A stretch of DNA of 34,192 nt, from the IMG/VR virus record IMGVR_UViG_3300025112_000079, positions 1-34,192 of that record. One strand, written 5' to 3'. Source of the DNA: a virus. The position numbers and the translations under genes are program-made. Positions 7,533-15,042 of this stretch are shown here, one piece after another (the stretch's first letter is position 1; every line of letters begins with the position of its first letter). The notes beneath the pieces were generated by a model that ran no database searches, had not been told where the DNA came from, and saw nothing but the letters and a program-made list of their open reading frames with translations.

Positions 7533-8003
7533 ATGGCATACACAACTCAGAGTGCCGTTGGCATCGACTTTGATGGCGGGACTGAGTCAACTGCGTCCCA
7601 GGCTATCGGGACTCGGATGATAGGTACGGACAGCTCGACTTGGCTGTATATCACCGCTGGTTCTGCCGTCGCGCAGTACGATGTGGTGGCAATCACCGAG
7701 GCTTATTCGGGGGTTCCTTGTACCAAAGCGCTCATTGACGATGGGCATATCATCGGGGTCTCTCCAGAGGCCATCAGTTCTGGCGAATATGGTTGGGTTC
7801 AGCTTACGGGAGTTGTCACGATGAACGTGCTGGCTTCTGCTGCGGCTGATGTCACCCTGTATTCATCGGCAACTGCGGGTTCGCTGGATGACGATTCGTC
7901 AGCCCAGACTGCCGTGAATGGCTTGTTCCTGACGACTGCCCGTGGCGGCAGCGATGGTGAAGCTGCTGGTTTGGGGACGTGGCCGATGTCGGCTGCTATC
8001 TAA
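7533..8003 (+). CDS. Capsid decoration-like protein
   Basis: A 156-residue protein immediately after the capsid gene. It is rich in Ala, Ser, Thr and Gly with short beta-like stretches, for example VAQYDVVAITEAYSGVP then IIGVSPEAISSGEYGWVQLTGVV. This resembles capsid cement/decoration proteins of the DUF2190 type in overall pattern. The ATG at 7533 is chosen because GAGGAGGAG lies 3 bases upstream; an upstream in-frame start at 7464 would lie inside the capsid gene and add an atypical stretch. The next gene is separated by a strong hairpin. Confidence 0.65.
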   Translation: MAYTTQSAVGIDFDGGTESTASQAIGTRMIGTDSSTWLYITAGSAVAQYDVVAITEAYSGVPCTKALIDDGHIIGVSPEAISSGEYGWVQLTGVVTMNVLASAAADVTLYSSATAGSLDDDSSAQTAVNGLFLTTARGGSDGEAAGLGTWPMSAAI

Positions 8004-8008
8004 CCGAG

Positions 8009-8040
8009 AAGGGAGTGCGGGGGTGGAAACATCCCCGCAC
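8009..8040 (+). promoter_or_regulatory. Folded-spacer ribosome binding site
   Basis: AAGGGA (8009-8014) is a good Shine-Dalgarno but lies 34 bases before the ATG at 8049. Between them, 8015-8025 pairs with 8030-8040 (11 bp, one G-U) under a GAAA tetraloop. Folding removes 26 bases and leaves 8 bases between the Shine-Dalgarno and ATG, an ideal distance. No T tract follows, so it is not a standard terminator. Confidence 0.7.
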
Positions 8041-8048
8041 AACTGCTT

Positions 8049-8444
8049 ATGAGCAACATCCGCATAGAGATATTTGCTGGAGAGAACGGATCGCCTGATC
8101 TGGTGGAAATTCGTCGGGTGGGTGATTTCAACACTGTCCTCTACAAAGTTTCTGAGAAAGAGGACTTTCTGAAAGAGAACTTCCCTGTCGAATATCAGGC
8201 TTACACCAAAGGCACTGTGGGCAAGGTGCGTCCCAAGGGAACTCCCCTGACGGAATTGAAGGGTGTGGGTACGCGGAAAGAAAATGCACTCGTTCAACAG
8301 GACGTGAATACTGTCGAGGAGCTGGCTGATCTCTCGGACGCCTCGGTGGGCGCACTGGGCGCGGGAACTGTCGATCTCCGCAAGAAGGCGCGTGACTACA
8401 TCGCGAATCGAGAGGGCATGAAGCCCGTGCAGGCAGTTGGATGA
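8049..8444 (+). CDS. Helix-hairpin-helix protein
   Basis: A 131-residue protein. The N-terminal half (about 1-58) includes an FNTVLYKVSEKEDFLKENFP stretch. Residues about 65-115 contain LTELKGVGTRKENALVQQ followed by VNTVEELADLSD, a helix-hairpin-helix repeat that usually binds DNA non-specifically. Small proteins with this motif occur beside capsid genes of tailed phages and may act at the head-tail connector. The start is the only ATG near the gap and has no adjacent Shine-Dalgarno, unless the upstream hairpin brings one into range. It overlaps the next gene by ATGA. Confidence 0.78.
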   Translation: MSNIRIEIFAGENGSPDLVEIRRVGDFNTVLYKVSEKEDFLKENFPVEYQAYTKGTVGKVRPKGTPLTELKGVGTRKENALVQQDVNTVEELADLSDASVGALGAGTVDLRKKARDYIANREGMKPVQAVG

Positions 8445-9151
8445 CGCTCCTCACCATTTGTCAGGATGCGGCCAATTTGATTGGCATCACTGCGCCTGAC
8501 GCAGTTACGGCCTCGACGGATACATCGACGATCCAGCTAGAGGCTTGTGCCAATCAAGAGGGTCGCTCCCAGGTCCAGAAATATGCGTGGGAAGTGCTGA
8601 CCCAAGAGGGCAGCCACACGACAGTCAACTCAGAGAGCCAGGGGGCGATGACAACCATCGCTACGGATTTCGGGCGCTTCAGCAATCAAACGCTGTGGAA
8701 CAGAACTACGGATCGACGCTACTACGGGCCGATCACGGCAGCCAAATGGCAGCAGATACTGGCCGTGGTCAGCGGTGGCATCACCAACTATTTCAGGATA
8801 CGGGGCGGCAATCTTTTGATGCACCCCACCCCGACAGCGGGAGAGTCAGTCAAGTTCGAGTATGTATCGAAAAACTGGGTCGATACATCGGGCGGGACAT
8901 CTGCCAATGCGGACAAATTCAGCGGTGATTCCCAGACCACGGTGCTGGAGGAGGAGTTGGTGGTTTTGGGGGTTGTATGGCGCTTTCTCAAGCTCAAGGG
9001 GCTGCCGTATGACCAACAGTTTGTTGATTATCAAAACAGCATGGCGGAATACAGCAACCATGATGGAGCCAGTCCTATCTTACGCATGGCTGGCCCAAGC
9101 AGAGTCATTCTTGCGCTCAACGAGCCCGAGGGTAACTACGGCGGCGTTTAA
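8441..9151 (+). CDS. Head-tail adaptor protein
   Basis: A 236-residue protein like the P22 gp4 / T7 gp11-type adaptors that sit under the portal ring. Helpful segments are ICQDAANLIGITAP near the N-terminus, LWNRTTDRRYYGPITAAKWQQI (about 86-107), and YFRIRGGNLLMHPTPTAGESVKFEYVSKNW (about 117-147), which match the usual pattern of this family. It overlaps the helix-hairpin-helix gene by ATGA and lies upstream of the tail-hub gene, as in other podoviruses. Confidence 0.8.
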   Translation: MTLLTICQDAANLIGITAPDAVTASTDTSTIQLEACANQEGRSQVQKYAWEVLTQEGSHTTVNSESQGAMTTIATDFGRFSNQTLWNRTTDRRYYGPITAAKWQQILAVVSGGITNYFRIRGGNLLMHPTPTAGESVKFEYVSKNWVDTSGGTSANADKFSGDSQTTVLEEELVVLGVVWRFLKLKGLPYDQQFVDYQNSMAEYSNHDGASPILRMAGPSRVILALNEPEGNYGGV

Positions 9152-9166
9152 CCAGAGGAGAAGATC

Positions 9167-9279
9167 ATGCCGAATTTTGGTGGTAAACGAATGCGGGAAC
9201 CTTCAACGCGGCATCGGCCACTGATAATTACGCGGCCACGGGCAGCGCCGCTCTTCCTGGCGGGGCGAAAACGGCCTGA
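9167..9279 (+). pseudogene. Tiny gene with apparent one-base frameshift
   Basis: A good Shine-Dalgarno (AGAGGAG, 9154-9160) precedes ATG at 9167. The starting frame runs 41 codons to 9292 but becomes Arg/Pro-rich after the eighth codon. Adding one A at GGTAAACGA (about 9182-9190), or slipping back one base, gives a more natural 37-residue product that ends at 9279 in the style DNYAATGSAALPGGAKTA, two bases before the next ATG. That spacing matches the tight packing of the operon. It could be a sequencing error, a real mutation or recoding. Confidence 0.45.
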
Positions 9280-9281
9280 CA

Positions 9282-10544
9282 ATGGAGCGTGACCTCTACG
9301 GAGTGATGCTCTCGCGGGCGCTCAATCGGGGCGCTCCGCCGGGGCATTTTGCCGCCTACATACAACCTGACGAAGCCGCGCTGCTGCGGTCTCAAGGCGG
9401 GGGCGTGGCCCCTGGCGGCGGTCAGTATATGGCTAACGGATTGCCTTCTTATCGGTTTGGCCCAGGGCAGGGAGTATCGGGGCCGGGCGGGTTGGGCTTT
9501 CTGGGAGGCGGAGGCCGTTCGGCAATCAATGTTGCTGCTATACCAGATGCTCGACGAGCTGGTGGCGCTATTGCTCCATCAGGAATAGCGGCTGCGCCTC
9601 CATATGCTCAGGGTGCTGCCCTTGCAGCAGTCCTTGATGCGCATATCGCAGCCAGTGCTTTAGCAGAACCCGATCAAAATGCTGCCGCTGCTTTAACAGC
9701 ATTTAATGCACAGCAAGCACAGCAAGCACAGGCACAGCAGGTCGATCAAGCGCCGCTTACTCAGGAAGGCAACTTAGCTCTAATTGCCAGCAATCCTGAT
9801 AATGTAAATTCTAATGGCACATTGACTGATGCGGGGAGAGAAGCTGTATCAGGAAATATAAGTGATGGGGGATTGGGGTGGCTGTCGCCTGGTTCCAGTC
9901 TCGCCCAAAACAACGCAGACGCTACTGTGGCACAGATAGGCCATGTTAATCAGGGAGATGCCAGCACTGGCGGATATGCGATATTCAACCCGCATCCGCA
10001 GCTTGGTCAGCCGGTGGTGTCAGTTCCTGAAGGCATGAGCATGGGGATGTTCGGGGGGCTCATTCCCGCTGCCATAAACACGGCAATAGGATGGGGTGTT
10101 CCTGGGGTTATTGGGGGACTCATAAATGCGGGAAATTTATTATCGGGAAACCAAACTTTAGCAAAAGTGGCTAGGGATGCCCTAGCGCCAGAGGGAACTG
10201 CTTTAGGAGACCTCCTGGCGATCCCTGGAGATATAAGGGGGAGGATTGGTCAAGCGCTATCACCCATCACAGAGGGGATTGGTGGTGAGCTGTCTGGTGC
10301 GGCCACAGGGCTTTCCGGTCTTCTCCCTGATGTCGCCCCTCCAACAAGCGTCCCGCAAGCGCCACCAGGAGTGCAGCCTCCGGCACCAGAGGTAGTGGTC
10401 GATGAGGAGCAGATTGTACCTGGATCGGAAGCCGAGCCATTTGTCCGTAGATATGATGATATACCCCCAGAGATTGCGCAACGGTTGGCGGCAAATGTTT
10501 TGTATGGTGAGGAACGGCTTAGAGAGTTGGAGGAGTTGGCCTGA
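9282..10544 (+). CDS. Ala/Gly/Gln-rich virion-associated protein
   Basis: A 420-residue protein that I do not recognise by family. Residues 35-80 are Gly-rich, 130-155 contain AQQAQQAQAQQ, and about 253-290 is a glycine-rich hydrophobic stretch (MFGGLIPAAINTAIGWG onwards) that could insert in a membrane. The C-terminus is acidic and helical. Its place between adaptor and tail hub suggests a structural or ejected protein. From about base 9540 the gene becomes clearly more AT-rich than its start and neighbours. It overlaps the next gene by one base. Confidence 0.7.
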   Translation: MERDLYGVMLSRALNRGAPPGHFAAYIQPDEAALLRSQGGGVAPGGGQYMANGLPSYRFGPGQGVSGPGGLGFLGGGGRSAINVAAIPDARRAGGAIAPSGIAAAPPYAQGAALAAVLDAHIAASALAEPDQNAAAALTAFNAQQAQQAQAQQVDQAPLTQEGNLALIASNPDNVNSNGTLTDAGREAVSGNISDGGLGWLSPGSSLAQNNADATVAQIGHVNQGDASTGGYAIFNPHPQLGQPVVSVPEGMSMGMFGGLIPAAINTAIGWGVPGVIGGLINAGNLLSGNQTLAKVARDALAPEGTALGDLLAIPGDIRGRIGQALSPITEGIGGELSGAATGLSGLLPDVAPPTSVPQAPPGVQPPAPEVVVDEEQIVPGSEAEPFVRRYDDIPPEIAQRLAANVLYGEERLRELEELA

Positions 10545-12070
10545 TGGCAACATCTCCTCTCCGCATCACGGGCACGAACGCTACAATTCCGGCTCCTATC
10601 GGGGGTCTGAATACTCGTGATTCTGTTGATTTGCTGCCGCCTACGGATGCGATCCGATTGGATAATTTCTTCCCGGCCCGCTCCCATGTGCAAGTTCGCA
10701 ACGGCTATGACGATCATGTGACGGGACTGCCCAGTACCGTTCAGAGCTTGATGATCTACAATTCCGGCACCGCTAACACGATGTTCGCGGCCTCGGGCAC
10801 CGCAGTGTACGACGTGACATCCGCAGGGGCGGTGGGAGCAGCGGTTATCACCAGTCTGAGCAATGCCAAGTTTCAGTGGACCAACATCACCACTGCTGGG
10901 GGATCGTTCCTGTGGATTTGCAACGGCGAAGACGCGCCGCGTCACTGGAACGGCTCGGCTTGGGCTACGCCATCGCTCACAGGTGTCACCGCTGCCAACA
11001 TCATCAACGTGGCGCTGTTTAAGGAACGCCTGTTCTTCGTTTTCATAAATTCCCTGACCTTCGGGTTTATCGCCGTCAACGCTGTCGCTGGGGCTGTCAG
11101 CGAGTTCGATTTGGGCAGCGTGTTTGGCCGAGGCGGTCAGCTCCAGGCCATCGCCACATGGACACGAGACGGCGGTGCGGGGCCGGAGGATAATGCCCTG
11201 TTCTGGACCGACGAGGGCGAGATCGCGATGTACGCCGGGACCGACCCATCGGATGCAACCAAATGGTCGTTGGTGGGCGTCTACAATGTTGGTCGCCCCA
11301 TTGGCCGGCGGTGCATCTTAAACGTAGGTAGCGATTGCTACCTCATCACGGAAAACGGCGTGTTGCCGATGACCCAGGTTCTGGGCACTGGCGAGGCCGC
11401 GCCAAATCGAGCGATTACCGACAAAATCAGCGCCACATATAACAACGCGGTCGTGAATTTCGCCTCTACTTTTGGCTGGGAAGGCCAACTATATCCACGC
11501 GGGGGATATGGGCTGATAAACGTCCCGGCCAGTACGAGTGGCGATTTCAATCAATATGTTGTGAATCTCGAAACGGGTTCCTGGGCTCGGTTCACAGATC
11601 AGAACGCCTACACCTGGGCGCTCTTCAACAGCGACCTCTATTTCGGGGGCAACACCAAGGTCCACAAGGCGGATTCGGGACCGGATGATGGTGGCTCGGC
11701 TATCTCGGCAACGGCCAAGACGGCATTCATCTATTTCGGAGGCCGCACTGGGCCTAACCGCTACACCGCGATTCGTCCTGTGATGGCTTCCGATGCAGCA
11801 CTTACCGTAAGCATCGGGTTCGACGTTGACTATAACGATGGCACTTCGACGCTCACGCCTTCGACTGGTGTATCGGATGCAGCGACATGGGACGTGGCGA
11901 CATGGGGCGTATCGGCATGGGCCGCGCCCATCAACACTAAACTTGAGTGGCTGTCGGTGGCAGAAATTGGCTGGAACGCTGCTGTGCGTCTCCGCACCCA
12001 GACTTCCGCGCAGTCGGTACGCTGGCTGGCTACGGATGTTCGATTTGAGCAGGGGGCCGGCGGATTTTGA
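10544..12070 (+). CDS. Tail hub / packaged-DNA stabilisation protein
   Basis: A 508-residue, beta-rich protein resembling podovirus tail hub proteins of the P22 gp10 kind, which plug the portal and connect to the fibres. The start ITGTNATIPAPIGGLNTRDS and the PTDAIRLDNFFPARSHVQVRNG block (about 31-52) are typical. Later repeats with W, NG and TGT patterns suggest a beta-propeller (LFWTDEGEIAMYAG, about 220-233). It follows the adaptor region and precedes a GNAT-like gene, a common order in this type of tail module. Confidence 0.8.
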   Translation: MATSPLRITGTNATIPAPIGGLNTRDSVDLLPPTDAIRLDNFFPARSHVQVRNGYDDHVTGLPSTVQSLMIYNSGTANTMFAASGTAVYDVTSAGAVGAAVITSLSNAKFQWTNITTAGGSFLWICNGEDAPRHWNGSAWATPSLTGVTAANIINVALFKERLFFVFINSLTFGFIAVNAVAGAVSEFDLGSVFGRGGQLQAIATWTRDGGAGPEDNALFWTDEGEIAMYAGTDPSDATKWSLVGVYNVGRPIGRRCILNVGSDCYLITENGVLPMTQVLGTGEAAPNRAITDKISATYNNAVVNFASTFGWEGQLYPRGGYGLINVPASTSGDFNQYVVNLETGSWARFTDQNAYTWALFNSDLYFGGNTKVHKADSGPDDGGSAISATAKTAFIYFGGRTGPNRYTAIRPVMASDAALTVSIGFDVDYNDGTSTLTPSTGVSDAATWDVATWGVSAWAAPINTKLEWLSVAEIGWNAAVRLRTQTSAQSVRWLATDVRFEQGAGGF

Positions 12071-12417
12071 TTATCTCGGATGAAATGTGGAACATCCTGG
12101 CCCCCTCGACTGAACCCTACGAGGATATCAGCCGCGAGGACGTGGAAAGCGGGTTGCTGAGTGGTGAGTTCATTCTGTTCAAGACGCCAAATTCAGTCGC
12201 CGTGACTTGCGCTTATGGCAAATCGCTCAGGATCGGTCTTGCCGGTGGCGATCTGCAAGAATTGCTGGATATAGAGAAGGACATTTGCTCCCATGCTCGC
12301 ACGAATGGATTTACCAGTGTGGAGATCATCGGCCGTCCCGGCTGGGAGAGAATGCTTGATGGCTATCGACGCACGGCGGTTCTTATGCGGAAGGAGTTAG
12401 TTCATGGCCTTCATTAG
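12067..12417 (+). CDS. GNAT-like small tail-module protein
   Basis: A 116-residue protein. Its C-terminal segment VEIIGRPGWERMLDGYRRTAVLMRKEL (about 84-110, in parts) matches small acetyltransferase-like proteins often encoded next to podovirus tail hubs. No acetyl-CoA loop is clear to me, so catalysis is doubtful. I use the TTG at 12067, which overlaps the previous stop (TTGA); an ATG at 12085 would remove six residues. It overlaps the following gene by 14 bases. Confidence 0.65.
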   Translation: MIISDEMWNILAPSTEPYEDISREDVESGLLSGEFILFKTPNSVAVTCAYGKSLRIGLAGGDLQELLDIEKDICSHARTNGFTSVEIIGRPGWERMLDGYRRTAVLMRKELVHGLH

Positions 12418-13465
12418 AGATATGTTCTCCAGCCCTGATCCACCACCGCCTGTGGATTATGCTGCTATCGGACAGCAGCAAGAGGCAGCCAATCTTGAGG
12501 CAGCTCGGGTAGGCGCACGGTTAGCGCGTCCCGATCTTGTTACGCCGTATAGCACAACGACGTTCCGTGAATACGAGCCGGACCAATACCTTGGGACCAC
12601 GACTCTCACGCCGGAATATGAGCGGCTCAGGGGTGGGGAAGCCTCTATCCAGCAAGGATTGATGGGTCTCGCGGCCCAGCGATTATCGGATGTTCCAACC
12701 TCACCGTTTTCAACGGCAGGGATGACGGGCGAACCGGCTCGGTTCCGGTATTCTTCTGTGGGGGCGCAGCCGGAGTATTCAACTGAAGCGGCAACATATC
12801 AGCTTCCTGGGTATAGCGATCTCAATACCTATACGACCAATGCGGCGGATGAGTTCTTCAACAGGGCTATGGCCCGGCTGAATCCGCAATTCGACCGGGC
12901 GCAGCGGGGATTACGCACCCAGCTCATCAATTCTGGCATCCCTGAAGGCTCCGATGCCTATAACGAGGAAATGCGTCTGTTCAACCAGGGGAGGACAGAC
13001 GCGCAAGCTGACCTTGCCAGTCAGGCGGTATTCCAGGGCCAAACCCTGCAAAGCAACATGATGGCGAACATCCTGACGGGGCGTGGACAGCAGCTCGGAG
13101 AGATTGCTACGGACTATGATGTTGCCCAGCGTAGGCGCGCTCAGGGCATAGCAGAGGGCCAACAGCAAGTCGCCTTGGATAGAGAGGCGCGGGATCGGCA
13201 GATTGCTGAGGCGCTCCGTTTGCGCCAGCAGCCTATGAGCGAGCTGTCTGCATTGATAACGGGGACGACCCCGTTTACACAGGTCGCTGCTCAAGGGCCG
13301 CCAGGAGTGGCCCCTGTGACCGGGCCGTCACCCGTTGACCTTGGCAACATCGCAGCTATGCAGCAGCAAGACGCGCTTGCCCGATTCCAAGGCCAGCAAC
13401 AGCAGCAAGCTACGGCTCTGGGTGTTCCCACAACGCTGTTGGCATCGTATTTGGGAAGGTCGTAG
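12404..13465 (+). CDS. Virion structural protein (possible ejection protein)
   Basis: A 353-residue protein starting MAFIRDMFSSPDPPPPVDYA, a beginning I associate with phage tail-module proteins of unknown detailed role. It is rich in Gln, Ala and Arg. Residues about 150-290 look helical with FFNRAMARLNPQFDRAQRGL and AQRRRAQGIAEGQQQVALDRE. The C-terminus has QGQQQQQAT. Position after the hub and before two large helical proteins suggests the internal/ejection group. It is separated from the next gene by one base. Confidence 0.65.
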   Translation: MAFIRDMFSSPDPPPPVDYAAIGQQQEAANLEAARVGARLARPDLVTPYSTTTFREYEPDQYLGTTTLTPEYERLRGGEASIQQGLMGLAAQRLSDVPTSPFSTAGMTGEPARFRYSSVGAQPEYSTEAATYQLPGYSDLNTYTTNAADEFFNRAMARLNPQFDRAQRGLRTQLINSGIPEGSDAYNEEMRLFNQGRTDAQADLASQAVFQGQTLQSNMMANILTGRGQQLGEIATDYDVAQRRRAQGIAEGQQQVALDREARDRQIAEALRLRQQPMSELSALITGTTPFTQVAAQGPPGVAPVTGPSPVDLGNIAAMQQQDALARFQGQQQQQATALGVPTTLLASYLGRS

Positions 13466-13466
13466 C

Positions 13467-15041
13467 ATGATTTCCTTCATTGCCGATCCGCGCATCGCAC
13501 AGTCCCAAGCACAGCGCCGGGACATGATGGCGCAGGCTTTGACGCCTTATCAGTTGCCCCGCAACCCTTATGGCGGGAGTCCGGTGGCGGGGAATCTCCA
13601 AAGGCTGGCCGCTGCACTGGGCGCACGATGGGCGGGCCAGGACGCTAGTAGGCTTCAAGCGCAACAACAGAAAGCGCAAGCTAAGGTTTTAAGCGGCGTT
13701 TATGGGGCGGCCCTCCCTAAATCAGGGCCGTTTTATGAAACAGTCGATACCATGAGTCTTGGGACTTTTCCTGGGACTAGAGAGGCTCAGACTCAGATTC
13801 AGCGGATAGCTGATGACGGGAGCGTTCTTCCTCCAGAGATTAGCGCGGAAACCGCCCGCACCGCAGGAATCGATCCTTTGACGCTGAAGACTCTTATGGA
13901 CGATGCAAAGCGGACGGGCAAGGTGGCTACCCAAGAGGCTATTAAGAGAGAAGCCCTGAAGGGGTTTCGACAGGCGGTTAGCGATCTTACGAGGGCTAAT
14001 GAGAGGGGAACTCTTGAAGAGCAAGCTGCTGCTCGGAATATAGTGGCTCAGTGGCAAGCAATAACCGATCCTTCGGCAGCTTATGGGGATATACAAGCAC
14101 AGGATCAATTACAAGCTAGAATAGAGCGAGATCGTGAGAAAGAAGAGCGAGAGGAAATAAAGAGGTGGACGACAGCGGGCCAACAGATATGGATACCTAA
14201 AGGAGTATGGCGAGAGGATCAGAATCGTCCTGAATCTGAACAGCTATATACTAACGAACCGCCAGAGAAACCAGACAAACCGATGAGTGTGCGGCTTGTC
14301 AATCCCGTCAATGGCATCACGCATACATATGTTATGCCAAAACAATTGGCGGAAGATATGCTACTGCCTCTGGAAAAACGACAATTCACGCCCCCACAAG
14401 GGGTTTCAATTGGCCCAGATGGTAATCTTATATTTACAGGAGTGTCCAAGGCAGCGCGTGAAGAAGCGGTAGAGTATTCGATTGACCTTGGCTTTAAGTC
14501 AGCAGCAGCTTCGCAATTATTAAAGAATGTAATGGATAATCCTGGCCTTGCAGGATTAAGAGGTAGGTTCGCAGATTATGTCGGTGGTTGGTTGGGCCTA
14601 GCAAGTCCAAAAATGGGAGAGGTTTTCACGGAGTTTGTAGCGGGGGCTTCTCCTGAGGAATTAGCTGCCTTTAAGGTTGAGGGGAACGCATTGATAGCTG
14701 GTTTAATAACAGAAATGGCTGGGGAGGAAAGTGGGAGATTTTCTGGGCCAGAAAGAGATATTACTAAAGAGGCTCTAAGAGTTTTTCAGGTGGAAACTTC
14801 TCCTGCATTACTAGAAGGCGCGCTTAGAAGCGCACTGAAGTCTTATGCTGTTCATGCGGCAAAGGCCAGTTATATAGCGCGTAGGAGATATAGGATAGAT
14901 GATAAAGAATGGCTTGTTCCATATGTAAAAAGTCTATTTGGTATGGGGCTAAATGAAGAAAATGTTAAGAGTGTTCTTGCCTCTATAAAACTTGCTCATC
15001 AGATTATGGATACAGCTCCCCAAGCTGTAACAAAGCAATAA
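13467..15041 (+). CDS. Candidate ejection (internal virion) protein, 524 aa
   Basis: A largely helical 524-residue protein, start MISFIADPRI. The ATG at 13467 is preferred to earlier in-frame starts because those lie inside the previous gene. A charged coiled-coil stretch (LQARIERDREKEEREEIKRW) lies mid-protein. No enzyme motif is visible. In podoviruses two or three large helical proteins between tail hub and fibre form the DNA-ejection channel, and position and composition fit that. From about base 13690 the sequence is markedly AT-richer than the earlier operon. Confidence 0.6.
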   Translation: MISFIADPRIAQSQAQRRDMMAQALTPYQLPRNPYGGSPVAGNLQRLAAALGARWAGQDASRLQAQQQKAQAKVLSGVYGAALPKSGPFYETVDTMSLGTFPGTREAQTQIQRIADDGSVLPPEISAETARTAGIDPLTLKTLMDDAKRTGKVATQEAIKREALKGFRQAVSDLTRANERGTLEEQAAARNIVAQWQAITDPSAAYGDIQAQDQLQARIERDREKEEREEIKRWTTAGQQIWIPKGVWREDQNRPESEQLYTNEPPEKPDKPMSVRLVNPVNGITHTYVMPKQLAEDMLLPLEKRQFTPPQGVSIGPDGNLIFTGVSKAAREEAVEYSIDLGFKSAAASQLLKNVMDNPGLAGLRGRFADYVGGWLGLASPKMGEVFTEFVAGASPEELAAFKVEGNALIAGLITEMAGEESGRFSGPERDITKEALRVFQVETSPALLEGALRSALKSYAVHAAKASYIARRRYRIDDKEWLVPYVKSLFGMGLNEENVKSVLASIKLAHQIMDTAPQAVTKQ

Positions 15042-15042
15042 A

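Noticed and set aside
10250-10945. Leftward 231-codon frame opposite the tail hub
   Set aside because: Antisense to well-supported genes with no ribosome site or recognisable motif.
13335-13466. Earlier start for the 524-residue ejection protein
   Set aside because: The extra residues are the off-frame reading of the preceding gene.
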